In this document: positions 10,810 through 25,853 of the stretch, in pieces
Numbering within the stretch: the stretch's first letter is position 1
Layout: each line of letters opens with the position of its first letter
NCBI RefSeq assembly: GCF_036417845.1
Contig: NC_089981.1
Span: forward strand, 63,205,268 to 63,269,267
From: Apteryx mantelli
Taxonomy: Eukaryota; Chordata; Aves; Apterygiformes; Apterygidae
Length of the DNA stretch: 64,000 nucleotides
Reading direction: 5' to 3'
Position numbers and translations under genes: made by a program
The notes under the pieces: model-generated
Seen by the model: the letters and a program-made list of their open reading frames with translations, nothing else
Told to the model about the DNA's origin: nothing
Databases searched by the model: none

Positions 10810-11700
10810 TATACTGTATATAGTATATATCCTAACTTTAACATTGCCTTTGACACTGTTTTGCATGATATTCTTATAATCTGGTTATGGAAACATGGCA
10901 TAAATGGAACTACTACAAGATGCATGCAAGATAGTAGGTATCAATGGAGCACTCTCAAACTGGAAAGAGTGATCAAGGGCAGCTCTCTTCCCTAGGCCTG
11001 GGAAAAGTCAAGTATTTTGTGAGTGACCAGTTGGATGAAACAGAGTATATGTTTGGAAGATTGTATCAACAAGAAGGTTCTGCACGCACATGAGAGTTCA
11101 GGCACACAGTTAAAGACAGTTTTGAAAAACTGAAGAAACAAGGGAACAGCAGCACACAATTCAGTAGACTAGTCAAAAAAGGGCAATTCTATAGAACAAG
11201 ATCTGGGTTATGTCTTCATGTTGGGAGGCGCAAACAAGTATTTTTTTGGTATGTTAAGAAAAATAATCTTTACAATCTTCAAGCTCCTGCAGGAGACTTG
11301 GGTTTACTTGTGACCACTGCCTGAAAGATGTAAACGACTGGACAGAGCCTGGAAGAGGAGGGAATGATCAGAAATCTTGAAGATTTAGACTGCTAGGAAA
11401 GAAAATGACAGGATGAGGTTTTTAGTTTAGAAAAGAAAAGACTAAAGGGAAATATCTTCAGATATGTAAAAGCTGCATGCAGAAAACTTCTCAAATGAAG
11501 TGAATGAAACCTTCTCTTTGTCTGCTCTGGATAAGACAGGAATTAAAGAGCAAAAGTTTCAGCCAATTTAATTATTAGGAAAAACTTCCTAGCTGTAAGG
11601 AAAGTAAAATGCTAGAACAGGTTGCTTAGAGCAACTATGGAGTCTCTATAGAACTTCTATATGGAAGTTCTTTTAAAGAATAAAAATCTATTCCTGTTGG
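10810..11700 (+). mobile_element. Old CR1 LINE fragment, ORF2 RT to C-terminus
   Basis: A decayed non-LTR retrotransposon copy in plus orientation. Around 10834-10878 a frame reads NFNIAFDTVLHDILI, which matches the CR1 reverse-transcriptase motif A region (DFSKAFDTVSHD type). Near 11420-11480 the sequence resembles the CR1 SLEKRRL...YVK segment. At about 11578-11650 the DNA resembles the CR1 C-terminal block (RKNFLAVRKVK, then a run like WNRL...ESL) with frameshifts and stops. The spacing suggests internal deletion between the RT core and the C-terminus. No octamer tail is seen, so the 3' end is missing or eroded. Many stops make it non-coding. Boundaries are approximate. Confidence 0.75.
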
Positions 11701-13058
11701 AAACCTATCTTATCAGCCATCTTCAGTTATACATTTGTGAAGAGCCTAACAAAATGAATCCTCACTTGCAGGAAAAAACACAGCTACTATTTCAGTAAAT
11801 ATAATACTGACGTGTGACAAGGTAAAAGGAAGCGCATGACTAGATAGAGTATATGAACCAAATGACAGACATCTCCTGACAGTTCTGCTTTACGATGAGT
11901 GTACTTCACCAGGTGCTTCTTCAGCAGTTTACAGATCAAAGCAAGAAAAGGGCATCTGGAGAATTCAGCAACATGCATCAGTGAGAGAAAGTTTTCCATT
12001 CTTCTTTTCCTGAGGTGACACAACCCTGAAGTCCATTTTGTGCTTTCTTCAGGCAGATTTAAGATTTATATCCATCAACAGTCACTTTGTACATTTTAAA
12101 TCAAATTAACCTATCTTGCTCTTTCCACATCTCTTCAGGTAATAAAAAAAATGCTGCTATGATCAAAGCTGAATAAAATGTTCCAAAGGCTGTCTTATAA
12201 AGCAGATGTATTTACTGCCTCTTCCTAAAACTTACATCTGCTTTCCAGATGCTGTGATCAGTACTGAAGCATAACAGATTTTAAATCATTGATTTTTCTC
12301 AATAACAAGATATGTTCAGGGACTTTCAGAAGTCCATCCAGCGTAACCTTTTCTGTATGCCAAAGGTAAGATGGTAGGCAAGTACATCATCCACTAATCT
12401 GCTAATTAGATCACAAAAATCTGAGTTGTTCTCTGTCCTTTTCCCACTTCTTCCTTTCTCCTCAAAAAAAGTCATAAGATTAAGATCTTCCCCACTCATC
12501 CCCTTCTCCATTTTCTTGTCCACATCTCTAACTGTACAGCCAGTCACCTGAATTATAGGAGACTACCTGTGTGATAACACATGGTTTTTATGTGATACAT
12601 TGTATTTAGTCATATAAACTGAGATAAACTGCGCTTCCAAAGACACGCTGTAGTTCATCTAGAAGACACTGTTTTTAATCCTGGAATTATTAGCAGAACT
12701 ACCGAGATCTGCTTCACATAAACCAACTTATAAAAGTCCCTCCTGGTCTCTCCCTATTAAATATTCAGAGCACCTGTTATACTCACTGACCTCTGTGAAT
12801 AAGGTCTCATGTGTGAAATCTGAAATTGCTTACATCACTACACAGCACAGTTCACATTAGATCCCAGGGCTGACATGTTAACATCAATGTCTGCAGTAGT
12901 TGTTATGATTGCTCCATCTTGTTCTTCTGTTTGCCCTTGACCAGAAGTTGGTTCCTGTTTTGTTTAAAATATCTAGAATACGGACTTTTGGATTTGCTTG
13001 ATCAGCAGTTTGGAGAAGGTCACCTCTGACCATCACTGTGGCCCATAGGCACTACATG

Positions 13059-13103
13059 AATAATTAGAATAATTAGAATAATGAATAATTAGAATAATAG
13101 AAT
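13059..13103. repeat. Imperfect 9-bp tandem repeat (AATAATTAG)n
   Basis: About five copies of an AATAATTAG-like unit with one base-level disruption. It is a short AT-rich minisatellite of no evident function. Confidence 0.75.
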
Positions 13104-13605
13104 TTTGCCATTATATTTCATTATCTATCTGTTTCTATCAATCTGACTTAGCCACAGACTCCTCTGGGGTCAGCTTTAGTAATTTCCTCCCAGTAAAGAC
13201 AGAACTAGTCAGAACTAGTTTTCAGCTTTATCACTCTTTGTACTTCAACATTGTCTTTTCCACCATAGACTGTTTTATAGACTATGCTAAATGCTTTTCC
13301 GGGCTGTTGACTTTATGTTGCACAGGTCAGAATGACATGCTGTTAGATAAATACCATATGCAAATCTCCTGTTCCATTTTTTCCTTCCATCAACTATCAT
13401 ACAGCCATGTTCTGAAACATCAAAAGAGTCCTCTAGCTTGGAAATGAGCATAGCAGGAGGCACTATAAAATGTAACCTATAAAATAAAACATAAGCCAGC
13501 TCCACATCTCTATTCCCACATAAATAACTGATTTGACTTTCTATCCCATTACATCTGTGGTGTAAAACCAGGATGAGTGAGTTTCATGGAAAACAATCTG
13601 TCCAA

Positions 13606-13648
13606 ATCTGTCTAATTAAACGATCTGTTCTGATCTGTCTAATTAAAC
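13606..13648. repeat. 27-bp-period tandem duplication
   Basis: The 16-mer ATCTGTCTAATTAAAC occurs at 13606-13621 and again at 13633-13648. It looks like a local replication-slippage duplication. Confidence 0.8.
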
Positions 13649-16600
13649 CAGAATTGCCTCCTTATTAGAAAAGATTATGGTCTCTTTTCAGTTTGAGAAA
13701 CCAGGGTCAATTTGCAATTGCTAAAAATACACCTTGGTCTTCCTCTTTTTTATTATGCTATTTACAACAAATAAGTAAGGCTTTCCATCTCCTGGGAACA
13801 TTTTCTAGATTTCAAATCTCTGTCTTCCATCACTAGTGGACAGAATAAGACCCTCCTTTCAAGATGCTTAATGCAGAAACTTTTCTTTGCAGGAATAATT
13901 GACTGACAGTTAAAGTTATCAGAGCACTACAGCTGCACATAGATTGTATTTCATAACCACCTCCACTCCTCCAAAAGACCATCTACCTAAAATTATTTTA
14001 AAATCCTCAGAGAAGAAAACCTGTATGCCCATTTGGAATACTAACCCTTTTGTTAGCTTCAGAAGGTGAAGGCATGTGCAATACAGGTTGTTCTGAGGAA
14101 AAAAAAAAAGTACAAAGAAGATGAGACCATAAACCCAAACTACAATACAGAAAATCAATACAAGATCAATCAGAAACTAAGAGGAATTAGTGGGCTCCAT
14201 CACAAAGAGATATTAACAAAAATAAGCAGTATATAAATGAAATAAAGGAGGAATTTAGAGACAGTAAAATTGAGATCACATATGTTTTCAAACTCTCAAA
14301 GACTTGGTCAGGATTACATATCTTTGACCTGGATTTCCAAACATATTTAAAAGTTGGAGAATAGTAATAACAGTGAAGGGTCCTCTGAGTGTATCTTTCT
14401 TTGAGAGAATTTGAGATATGTTCCCCTATGACAGGAATGATTAATTTAATAAACATTGTGTTTTTAGTAATTGTTTTAAAAAGTTCTGATGGTTATCTGT
14501 CTTGGACTGGAGCAGAAGAGGAAAATTTATATATATAAAACTTATGACACACTATTAGGAACTGGATTCCTTCTCTCTTTTCTGAAGTGACAATTTGCAG
14601 GAACACAAAAGAATAATTCCTAGAATGAGGAAAGCAGTGAGGTAGAAATAACAGTATGCATATCTCACAAAAATAAACATGATAAGTATGAACAGGCAAT
14701 ACAAACATTTCAGAAAGCTTAAATATAAACCTTGAGTCTAAAAGACAAGACATGTATAGGAATATTTCCAGAGAGAATAATCTGGGCTGAAATCACAAAA
14801 TCCAATGCTCCCATCCTAAAAGGCAAGGTTGAGTGCAGCAGACATTTTAAAATCTGAGCTGTAACAGAAATAGCAGCTACTTGTATGTTCCATCTCCAGC
14901 TCTTTGCTCAGCTACTAAGAATAATTAGGAACCAGCTGTTGAATGAGTGTGTCATATCAGCCACTTCTGCATCTATTGACTGCTAACAGCAGAACATCCC
15001 TTTCTTTCTCTGGCCTGATGTAGTCACACAGGACATTTGCCTACATCAAGGTTACAGGCTTGGTCTAGCTTAGTCATTATCTGAAAGCACCAAAATGTTG
15101 ATACTCTGATTTAAGAAAAAGGAAAGGCAAGACTCCAAAGTCACTATTCTTCCCAGTAAAAACATTTTAGAAAGGCAGAAAGAGACCATTTAAATGAAAT
15201 AAAATTATATTTTAATGTATCAGCCAAGTCAATATTATTGCACATTTTCCTTGCTTTAGACAAAGTATAATTATGTACCTAATGAAAGCATTTGTATTGT
15301 ACATATGAGTAAGAATTGTGTTTGTATTCTATGTGTTCAGCAAAAATTTTATGCTGATTAAAATACTTTCATTCCCTCTTTTATGTCAACTGCACTTGAA
15401 CCAAGAACTGAGAAAGACAGTGATAAAGCAAGTACAGTCCACCATTAAATAGAACAATCTTATTAGATGACATTTTATTGCTGAAACAAGGACCTTAAAA
15501 GTAAAATAAATAGGTTTCAGTGAACATGAATTCTGACCATACCTTTACAATATACTTTTGGTTCTCGAAGACAAGTGTACAATGTTTTATATCAAGTGAC
15601 CATTATTTGGTTTTCCAGCTGGCATTAATTATTGTTTTTTCAGGGCTCTTCACTAGAGATAATTCTTTCCTAATGATGGAAATAATACGCTTAAAACTAT
15701 AACCTCTAGAAGCAGCATTGTTCCAGTAAAGAGTTCCACTTTCCACCTTCTTAAAAAAAATAATAAAGAACTATATGATCTCAAACACCTAATAGTAGTA
15801 CTGTCCCCCGTTTGGTAATGAAAATTCACACAGAGCAGGGTCTATGTTCACAAGACGAAGGCGAGGTGCAAGGAAGTGGTCAGATGCTCTTCTGTTAACG
15901 TTGGGCAGGCGAACCAAGTTTTAGGAGAAAGCACCAAGAAGGGAGGCCTTTCATCAGGGGTGAGATGTCAGCCTGGCTCAAGGCAGATCTAACAAGCCTC
16001 TCATTTAGGATCAGGAAATGAAGGCATGCTAGGAAACATGATCTTCTGTGGTAGCCTTGTTAGCTGGAACGCTACCCCAGGGCAAGTCACAGTGGGGACT
16101 ATATTAACCCTTTGCTTTCCATGGATAAAGAAATTGTACTGCCTCTCCGAGGCAGGGAGAATGAACTTTTTTTCTTAGAATTTTCAAGTATTTGCTAAAA
16201 AAAATTTCAGAGCAAATATTAAGAAATATACAACCACATTTGACTTCCTTTTTGAGCTGAGAGACATCTTGTTTACAACAACTAAAATGAGCCTCTTTTT
16301 GTTTAATTCATGAAAGGGCTTAAACAACATTTGCCATCTGGACCCAAATTAGATCCTCATGGAAAAGGCACATTATAACCTTAAATTATTTCTGTACTAT
16401 TTAAGGAGAGTGTTGCCATACTTTTTGCATCTGGTAACATTACAAGAATCATTAGAGTAGCTACAAAGAGAAATTACGAAGTTTCTAAAGGGCAATCAGT
16501 ATATGAACAGTGCACAAGACCAAAGGAGAACAGAACTGTCTCTTTTTGCATGCCACCAAAGTTAAAAGGATGGAATTTCATTGGCAATCCCAGAAATAGA

Positions 16601-19600
16601 ATTGCATTTCGAATGACTAAAAAAATTCAGCCACAGGAGTTTCTGTAGAGATTAAAGTCAGCAACTCAATGTAGGAATACATAGACTGTATTTGAGAAGA
16701 CTGTTTGTTGTTTTTTCTTCTTTTACTCTAAATTTAACCTTGTAAAACCCTCTGAGATGTTTGTAATGTACTATAGCAGCAAAGCCATCCTTTAAGCCCG
16801 TAGAAAAGTAATACCAGACACTGACGCTGTCTTCCCACCAAATTGTAATTTACTTCACAAAGTTTCTCATTCAGCATGCCTTTTCTCACAGGAAACTAGG
16901 CTATAATTCAGTCAACGCCAGTGTTTCATCCTGGAGACCATGATATGCCATTGCTCACACAAATATCTCAACTTACAGGAGAAAGGGCTTGTTCACAACT
17001 GTTTACAGAAAAGGAGCCCATGTGTGTATTGTCAGCAGTGTATAAAAGAATATGGTTTGTATAAATAGCCATGTGTAAATGAAGCATGTAAATATTCCAT
17101 CTTTTGCTTCTAAATCCATATGGATTATACCATACACGTGCTCAATTTACAAATGGATTACTGTACATATCCTCATTACATGCCTCTAGTTATTGTTTCC
17201 TTTGTTAGAAGGCAGAAATGTTAAACAATTCAGTGAGTCCATAAATTAATAATTCAGAGAAGGGAAAAAAGTAATCCTTCATAAATGCTTTTCATTCTAT
17301 GTATACCCAAAGCAGACATGGCCGTGCTGAGCGCAGCATCGTCTTCTTCCCTTGCACTTCCAGTTTCACTGACTGGTGCATGGAAAGAGCAGAACCCAAG
17401 GTCATCCTGCCCCATCCTCTCCAGGTGCTATTGACATAGTGAAGACAGGTGGGTTAGGGGAGAACTGTAGAGATTAGGGTTTTTTAGTTTAGTGAGTAAT
17501 GTTGCTCATCTTATTTTTATGGTGGAGTTGAAGCTGACTTTTTCAATAGGAAATAAGATTTTTTAGAGTCTGGTATGGTGCAGGCATACCTAAAATGCCT
17601 CCCAAAGCAAGTGGTTCAGGAAGAAGATTAGATATTAAATGGTTTTAATAACAAGCGAAGAGATGTACCAGAGAGTTCGACATCCCCTGCCAGTGGCTGA
17701 TATAGAGGACAAAGCCAGAGAATCTGCCATAGGAGAAATGTAGTGGGTCTGCTGGAGAAACATGTAAAAAGGACTGAAAGCATCTTCCTGTCCAATTGCG
17801 TATGGATAAGGAAAACATAGAAGACTTACCAGAGAGGGTTTGAAAAGACACTAGCCCTGGACAGACAGAAATATCTTGTTTTTGTCCCAGTTCATAACAG
17901 ATGGCACAAGAAGAATTCAGATGCTTTTTTTTTTCTTTTTTTGACCTTGCAACCTAATGTTCTGAAAAAATTAGAGAGAAATTGGATGCCTGGGGTAGGA
18001 GAAGTGGTGTGAGAGGGAGTAATGAATGAATATAAGATAATATAAACCATTTTCTTCCATTAATGTTTGGTATCCTAACACAATGATCCCCTTCCTCAAG
18101 TCCACGATAGCTCAGCCTCAGGAGTCCTGATGCTCTGTCAGATCCATTTCAGGCCTCTACCACCCAACCTCCTACTCTGGCCTCCTCCATGGCATTCTCA
18201 ACCAGAGCTCAAGAAGCTAGTTTGATATCATTTTGCCATGTCTTCTTACTTCCCTCCATCCAAGTCTCAGACCTTCCTTTTTTTCTTTATTTACCATTCC
18301 ACACACTCACTCACTACTGTCATCCTCTATTTCTAGCAGAGTGTAAAAGCTGCCCAGCTCACTCTGAAGTTGGCTGGAGTCAAAGTTATATTCTAGTACC
18401 AACATTTCTTCAGTGTAAAGAGGAGCCATGCAGCTACGCAGCCTCCTCATAAGGCTCAGGAATGTCTGATCCACAGCTTGCACTGATGAAGGGAGAGAGG
18501 GGAAAGGTTTCCAAAAGCCCTCTTAGTCTTCCTCATAAATTCATGCCTCATACTTGCAAGGATTTAAAATCTATGTAGTAGCTTTTCATCATCTTTTCAG
18601 TGATGTATAACATGGAAAGATGTTTCTGCATTTTAACAGCCTTAAAAGTTACATAATTATGTATTTAGGTTACAATGAAAACAGTTACTTTCTATTTTTA
18701 TAATAACCTACATACAAAAATACTTTTAGACAATTCAGTGTCCTGTCCTTTTCCTGCAGGAATTGCATAACAGCTGACAAGACTGGAGCAACTAATTTAA
18801 GATTTCAATTTGATCCTTATTAATGTAATTAAAATTAAGTAACTATGAAATAACACAGAGTAAATAAAATTTAGCCTAACAAAGGAGGATTTGTGTTTCC
18901 CCCTTTGCAGACAATGTCTAGAGAGGGCTGCTGTGGATCTACATTCAGCCTCTGGGTCCCCAGCAAGGCTTTTAATCTAAGGCCTAAAAAGACAAGGCAT
19001 TTTGACTTGCTGTGGGATATAAACAGTAAAGTCTCAGTATGCTGTATTTAGTTTCAGTATAATATCTAATACTTTAAAATGTTTTTCATATTATGTTTTC
19101 CTCCACTAGAAGGAAATGTTCTTATCTGGGAATTAGGTGAAGTTACAGGTATGATGGCCACTTTTCATTTAACACAGATGTAAGAAGCAGTTAAGCTCCT
19201 ATTCAGAGCAAAGGTCACTGAGGCAGTAGGAGCCACTGCCCACAACACAGACACCACATGTATGAGAGGACAACATCTCTGGGGCAGGGTACAAATGTTG
19301 GTGCATGGGTATTTGTTTGTGTCTGTGACAAAAGAAGCACTGATGATGTGGCCATGAAGAAAGCCATCAGAGATTTTTGACCAAAGTGATGAATGAAAAG
19401 AGGCTTGGACCCACCTTTCCACCTTATCGTAATTTACCGTCACCATAAAGATTTTTATTAATCTGTTAAGTTTGTTGAGCAAGAGCCCTAAAGCTTTCTG
19501 AATAAGTTAAAAGCAGATCTATGCTAACAGTTAATTAAAGTTAATTAAAGTAAGAATATTAAGCAAACCCAGACTTGTGTGTCTTAGTGTCGTTTGTTTA

Positions 19601-22600
19601 ATAGACCAGAAATAAAAAGGAATAAGTAGTTCCACCTTAAATATCAATAATATAATAAACTACCTGACTTACTGTCACAGAATAGCCTGAGATTTGGAGA
19701 CTGGAGATTTCTTAATTACTGAAGGATGAAGGGACATCGAGCTTTCATTAGCATCTATATCTATAAGCGGTTTTTCAAGGATTTCAGCCAAATTATAAAA
19801 TAAGGAACCCTATCCCACACATTTTAACAAGCTTTCATTTAAAAACAAACAAATAAAAACCTTAGTTCTATTGCAAGTAATGTTGGAATTATGCAGACTT
19901 TTCCTTGAAAAACAGAGTATTTGAGACCTATATTTATTTTCATTTGTAAGTCAACTTTACAGTAAGTTTAGTTCTCTGAATCCATGGCTCTACATCTCTG
20001 CATTCCATTGTGTTTAACTGTATTTATTATTAACAAAAAGACTGAAGAACATGTGTACCTCTCAGCCTATTTCTTTGGAAACCCATAAGGAATTCAAGGA
20101 TACATCACCTTTTCTGAGGACTATAACAATCTTTGGGAAAGCATTATTAAAAGCAACAATACTCTTAAAAGATAAAGGCAAAGCAGGAAAATAAAATTCT
20201 AAATAATATTCCCTTTAAGGAAAGGATCCAAAACTTGAAACCTAGTGTAGCCTTAGAAAGCAGGCTCAAAATACTTCCTTTCTGATCATAGGCTTTTTGA
20301 TCCCTATGTTTATTAATCCCTATGAAATGTAATAAGTTTGCATGCAACTTCCATAGAGTCTGATATATTCAATTTCTTTTGAATAAATGTATTTTATTTG
20401 TTGAGACCATATCCATTCAAATATGCTCCATTTTATGCTTAAGGAACTTCTCCCCCAGTTTCAAACAGCCATGACAACAATAAAGTACAAACACCATAAA
20501 TAGGCCAGCCCTGGTGGTAAGTACAGAAACAAGAGAAATGACACTAGTCACCTTGTCCATTCTGCCACAAGGTCTACTTATGACACAAAGAATGACATAT
20601 TTACATTTCAGTTAAATGATCATTGTGTGTATATAAAGTCTGAAGAACCCTGGATCATCGATCAGAACTATTTACATTGTCAATTGCCCCACTTCTGTTC
20701 AGCCCAAGTGAAGGTTATTTTAATACTACCACTTCCATGCCACCATACATAGCATTCATCAAAAAAGCGGGGGAGATGAAGGGAGAATACACTGACAATG
20801 AAAAAAATGGACTGTTTTTTCTAGGAGCAGCATCTCACTTTGCCATTTTGAAGGGCGTGGTTATGGATGGAGCATGCAGAAAACTACTATTATGTTGTAT
20901 ACACTCTGATCTCTAAACAGAACAGATGTGAATTAGTGAGTTAATATTCACTGTAATTTTTGTGACTTAGTACTGGTGTCCTAATATTCGACACCAAATA
21001 TCTCTGTGTAATGAACGTAACTTCATTTCTGGAATATTTTCTTGTCAAAGAGAATCAATTCATCTTCTTTTAAAAGCTATTTGGTAATATCTAGCTCCGG
21101 GTACAGTAAAGGTAATTCCAGCATGTAATTAGGATCTTCGGTTACTTCCATTTTGTTCAAATATTTGCAGTAATCAATGACACATGGGGGGGAAAAAGTC
21201 ATTGATTACCCAGAGAATGGTGCCAAAAAGCAGACACGGCAAAATAGAAATCATCACCTTTCACAAGAATAATCTTTAAAAGTTTGGCAAGATAGAAGAG
21301 TTCTCTTCACAAGAAAAATATGGACAGTAATACTTTTTATAAGGGATGTGATAAACCTTCCTGAAACCTCATGAGAGAGAACTAACCTAATATTCACCTT
21401 CTGCAGAGGGTTTGGAAGTGACAGCCCTGTTAACAAACTAATTAACAATCCATTATAAATGGCCAAATTAATTTTTATGGATTAATTATAAACCCATTAT
21501 GAACCCAAAACTTTCATATGGTCCATTGTTAATAAGTCATATTACCTTAAAACTCATCACAATGAATCACTAATTTAAATGGCTACAGTAAGAAATGCAG
21601 AAAAAGATATCAATGTTCATATTAACATACTCCTATTAAATATTTACTCCTATTAAATAGTAACTAAATACACTCTCATTGCTTTTATGTTGCAGTACAA
21701 ATACAGCTATATTTTAATACAGGTATACAATTGGATTTTTGCAGCTACGTGCTGATTCAGAATCTGCTTGTAATAAAATACAACTGGACTGACAGGATAT
21801 TGCTTTCAGCAGAACAAGCATTATGTTTGTTCAGCACAGAGTCTCATGAGGGCTAAGCCCAGTTAGAAAATAAGGCAGACCAGTAGGAGTGCATCTGAAA
21901 AGACAGTTCGTTGGTGAGAAGGATGTAATGTCTGCACCATACACATTTTGGGTGGTGTCGGTTTGGGTTTTTAAACTTTGGACTAACTCTAGCCTGGCCC
22001 CTTGGACTGAATGAGCATTTGTGTCTAAAGCCACTCCTGGAACACATCTCCCAACTCGGTTTCATCCAAAAGAAAACCAAAAAAGATCCAGAAAGGAACC
22101 ACTGGGACTGCTTCACAATGTAAACCAAAGCACAGCAAGTGGGGATGAGCAGATTTGCTTCAAAAGCATGCTCCTGATCCAAACTAAAACATTAAATTAG
22201 ACATGCCCAAGAGGTCAGCAATTTTGTCCAGAAACTTTTGATTAAAACATGATAATGAAGTGGGAAATTTCACACCTATGACTGATGAGAGCAAAAATCT
22301 CTGAAGTCTCTGAGGACACCAACAACTCTTCAGAGTGAAGGGATCAAACCATTCTGGTCAATAAAATTGCTTCCAGAAGACAAAAGTTTTGACTTTAGAT
22401 GGAAAACAAACAAACCCTTAGATTTCTGTAAGGTTCCTGAAAACCAATAGGAAGTAACAGACTCTCACAAAATAGAAATTCCAATAGCAGAGGAGCATAA
22501 AATATCCACTGAAATTGCATTCTGGTATATCACTTTCATCCTTCTTAAGAAAAATAAGATGTTTCTATGATGAACACCCCTACCAAACTATAAGAGAACA

Positions 22601-25600
22601 GGATCCTACAAAACTGGAAGTGGAGAATTTAGATGCATCTGCATTGGTTGTACTGCCTGGAAGGAGGAATCAGAAAGACCCACTGATGTAGCACCATGAA
22701 GTGAAAAGAGGCGCAAGCGTATGCAAAGAAAAAAAGCTGTGGGACTATCAGGTCAACTATTCCAACAAGTCAAAAATAAACACAGATTTAGCCTTGGTTC
22801 TGATCCAATCCATTGCTTAGCACTCCAGATTAAATGAACACCAAGAGTCCAGGCTTTCCATTTTGGTCACTACCCACTTGCACCCAGACCCTCTTCCTTT
22901 GACCATCCATCTTGTAGAAACAGAGGCTCTGCCTACAGTCTCTTCTGGGCTCCCTGTTCCTTCACTGCAGGAAAACAACTAGGTTCCTCCAAGAGGACCT
23001 AGTAGCAAAGTTGAGGGACTATTTCATTCAATGTCTCTTCTTACAGAGAGTGTTGTAAGAACCACAACAAATTTGATGCCCCATACTGAACAGGCCTTCA
23101 ATGTTTTGCCAATAGGCCTCATGCCCTCAAGTATTTGGACAACTTGGGAGAGATATCTATTTCAAGGGCTGTTACAGCATTTCCCTTCCTTTGTAAGCCT
23201 CACTGAAGCCATCAGCTAGACTCCAAACAAAGTTCAGAAGACCTCTTCAAGTAAGAGGTCATTGTTTCCTCACATTTCTCTAGGAATGCATTAGAGAGAG
23301 ACATGGTCCATACTCTTAGGGGAAACATATTAAGGATATGGGATCACCCATATCAAGCTCAAAAGACAGCTGGATATTGGCTAGAGAATACTTCCTTAGG
23401 GCAGCCAGCTATGACATAACTCGGTCATGAAATTTTATATATGCATGTTTCATGACTAACTTTTCTTTTGTGGCTTTCTACCTCTTAATTCAAAAGTTAG
23501 AAAATATTAGGGTTTTGTATAACATTTTTCAGCTTCTTCTTAATTACTTACCACTTTGAGTATGTTTCAGTCAATAGATTCTCATTATCTAGCAATCAAT
23601 GAAAACACAAGGATGTTCAGTATGCCTAAAACTTAGCCCTCGTGTTTTAGACTGCTAAGTCTGCATTTTAGTAAACTATATTTAGTCACCAAGCCTGGAA
23701 GATCTCAGCCTTTGCAAATAGATCTAGGTTTTCTGATTGAGTGACCTCTAGCTTTGTCTCTCACACTAGGATAAGACAACTGATAGAGGTTGTTGGAAGT
23801 ACAAATACATATTGATGAGCTTGAAATGCAAAGTTAGGAACTGGATTTAAATTCTAGTTCTAGCAAAGCTTTCTCACATTGTTGTGTAGAACATGCAAAT
23901 ACTTTTAATAGAAACACCAGAAAAAAAGCAGAAGAGTCAAGATCAAAATTAAATTTGATGTCTTTTAATAGCCCTGATATTTTCCAGCATGTTGTAAATA
24001 TAGGAAAATTGAAAGCTTTCTGAACCCAAACTGAAAAATTGATCTGAAAGTACTGGCAAAGTCCTAAAGTTGCAATGGATAGATGGCTGTAGCAATGATA
24101 TGTTTCTTTCCTGATCAGCAAGCAATAGAAATATGTCTGTTATTTACAAGTGTGTTGCTTCATCCATCAAGGCTGCACTGAACAGACCGCACTTAGTAAG
24201 TAAAGCATAGCAGAAAGTGATAAAAATGACTTCCACTTTAGCTATGCTAATTCTAAGGTATGTACTGTAAATGTTTACAACCCCTGTTAAGGTAATGCCT
24301 CTAAGAATACAGCTTTAACAAAATTGCAACAAAATGTTCAAATGAGAGTATTCCTTTTGAGCTAATTTGAATCAAATTCCTTTGTTAGAATTGATACCAA
24401 AGGAATTCAAAAGCCCTACTCAATAATACAAAGTATTATTTTACCTGGGAGAAAAAAGTGTGTAAAACTACAAAGCTCTGTTTCCGTGACACTAGCTGTA
24501 TAATAAGAAAGACTCTTTGAAGTCAGTACTACAAGTGAAAAATCACTTGATAATTACCCAGCAATAGGATGCAGTATATTTCACTATTTCCTTATGTTTA
24601 GCTCCCTCAATCCCAATATAGAAAAGGCAATTCAAAAAAGAAGACTAACTTATGTGCTCTGAAACACCCCCTGGAGAAGCTTAGCCATCTCCTTTTACAA
24701 TAAGAACAATAGTCAGCAATCTTTTGTGCCAGGGTTTGGTAGTACGAATAACCCCGCTTTTCCCCTAGGAACACTTGTGCATTCATTGTTGACAGGTGGA
24801 AGCAGCTGCCATCTCAAACGTCTTTGAAGTAGAGGCCAAGATTTGGGCCAAAAGCAAACCCTCTAGTGTAAGAGAATATAGTCTGATGTCCTGATATTTT
24901 ATGATACCTTAAGGGGATCTCAAGAGGTTTTAAAAACGGGGCATCACAGCGAGGCTTTAGTACAAGTGCTGTTCCTGTGGCTGCAGTAGGCTAGGAGCTT
25001 ACAGAAAACATATTGCTCCTTGGTCTTTGGTGAATTTTTCCCTCGCCAGCCTCCCTCACAAACAAGTCTTGTATCTGCCACCACTCAGGGCTGCAGCTCC
25101 ACCCCTTGCCTCTCACCCACGCAGGGTGGGGAAGGACAGACCTGAAGAGGCCAGCACGTTTCCCCATGCCAATGACAGGGGCCACAGTAGAGCTGAGGGG
25201 CCTCTACACAAGCCAGCCACTTTTGCTACCATGCTGCACCCTCAGAAATGGGTCTATGCCCTGAAATGATACTTTTACATGGAAATTTGGTATTAGTTGT
25301 ATTATTCCTATAGCTGTAATCACAAAGATCTCCCCATTCTCCTTTTCATGAGAGGGACTGAGAAAACATTCCCTTTAGACCTGGGGATGGGCAGGCACTA
25401 AGGGAGCTGGTCTGAAGCTGAGGGGCTGCTGTCTGTGGGATATCCCTGCTGTGTGGTGAGAAGGGAGCGAGTGGATTTGTGACAAATCACACAGAAGGAC
25501 TGCTATATTTGTAAAATACATGTACATACTCAGCAGCCGCAGTTTTTCCTGACTCTATGTTCCTGTCCCACTCCTGTTAGCGATTATTTTTTGGCTCATA

Positions 25601-25836
25601 TTTAGTAGAGAAGTTCTGACTCATCGGGAAATCTGAGCAAGTTGCACCAATTTTGCCACACATATCAGAAAAGGCTTAAGTCTACTTCATTATTTTCATG
25701 TGTAATCTATAAAGATTGAATTCAGCCTAGCTTGCCAATCTTGGCAGATGGGTGGCAATTTGGGGAAAGAAAATACCAGTTCATTCTGGAAGATTTGGAA
25801 TGTGGGGAGAGCACTTGGAGGAGGAAGAAATATTAC

Positions 25837-25853
25837 TTTTTTTTTTTTTTTTT
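25837..25853. repeat. T17 homopolymer
   Basis: A run of 17 T bases about 320 bases before the CR1 element. Read on the minus strand it is a poly(A) run, but no retrocopy body is recognisable beside it. Confidence 0.85.
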
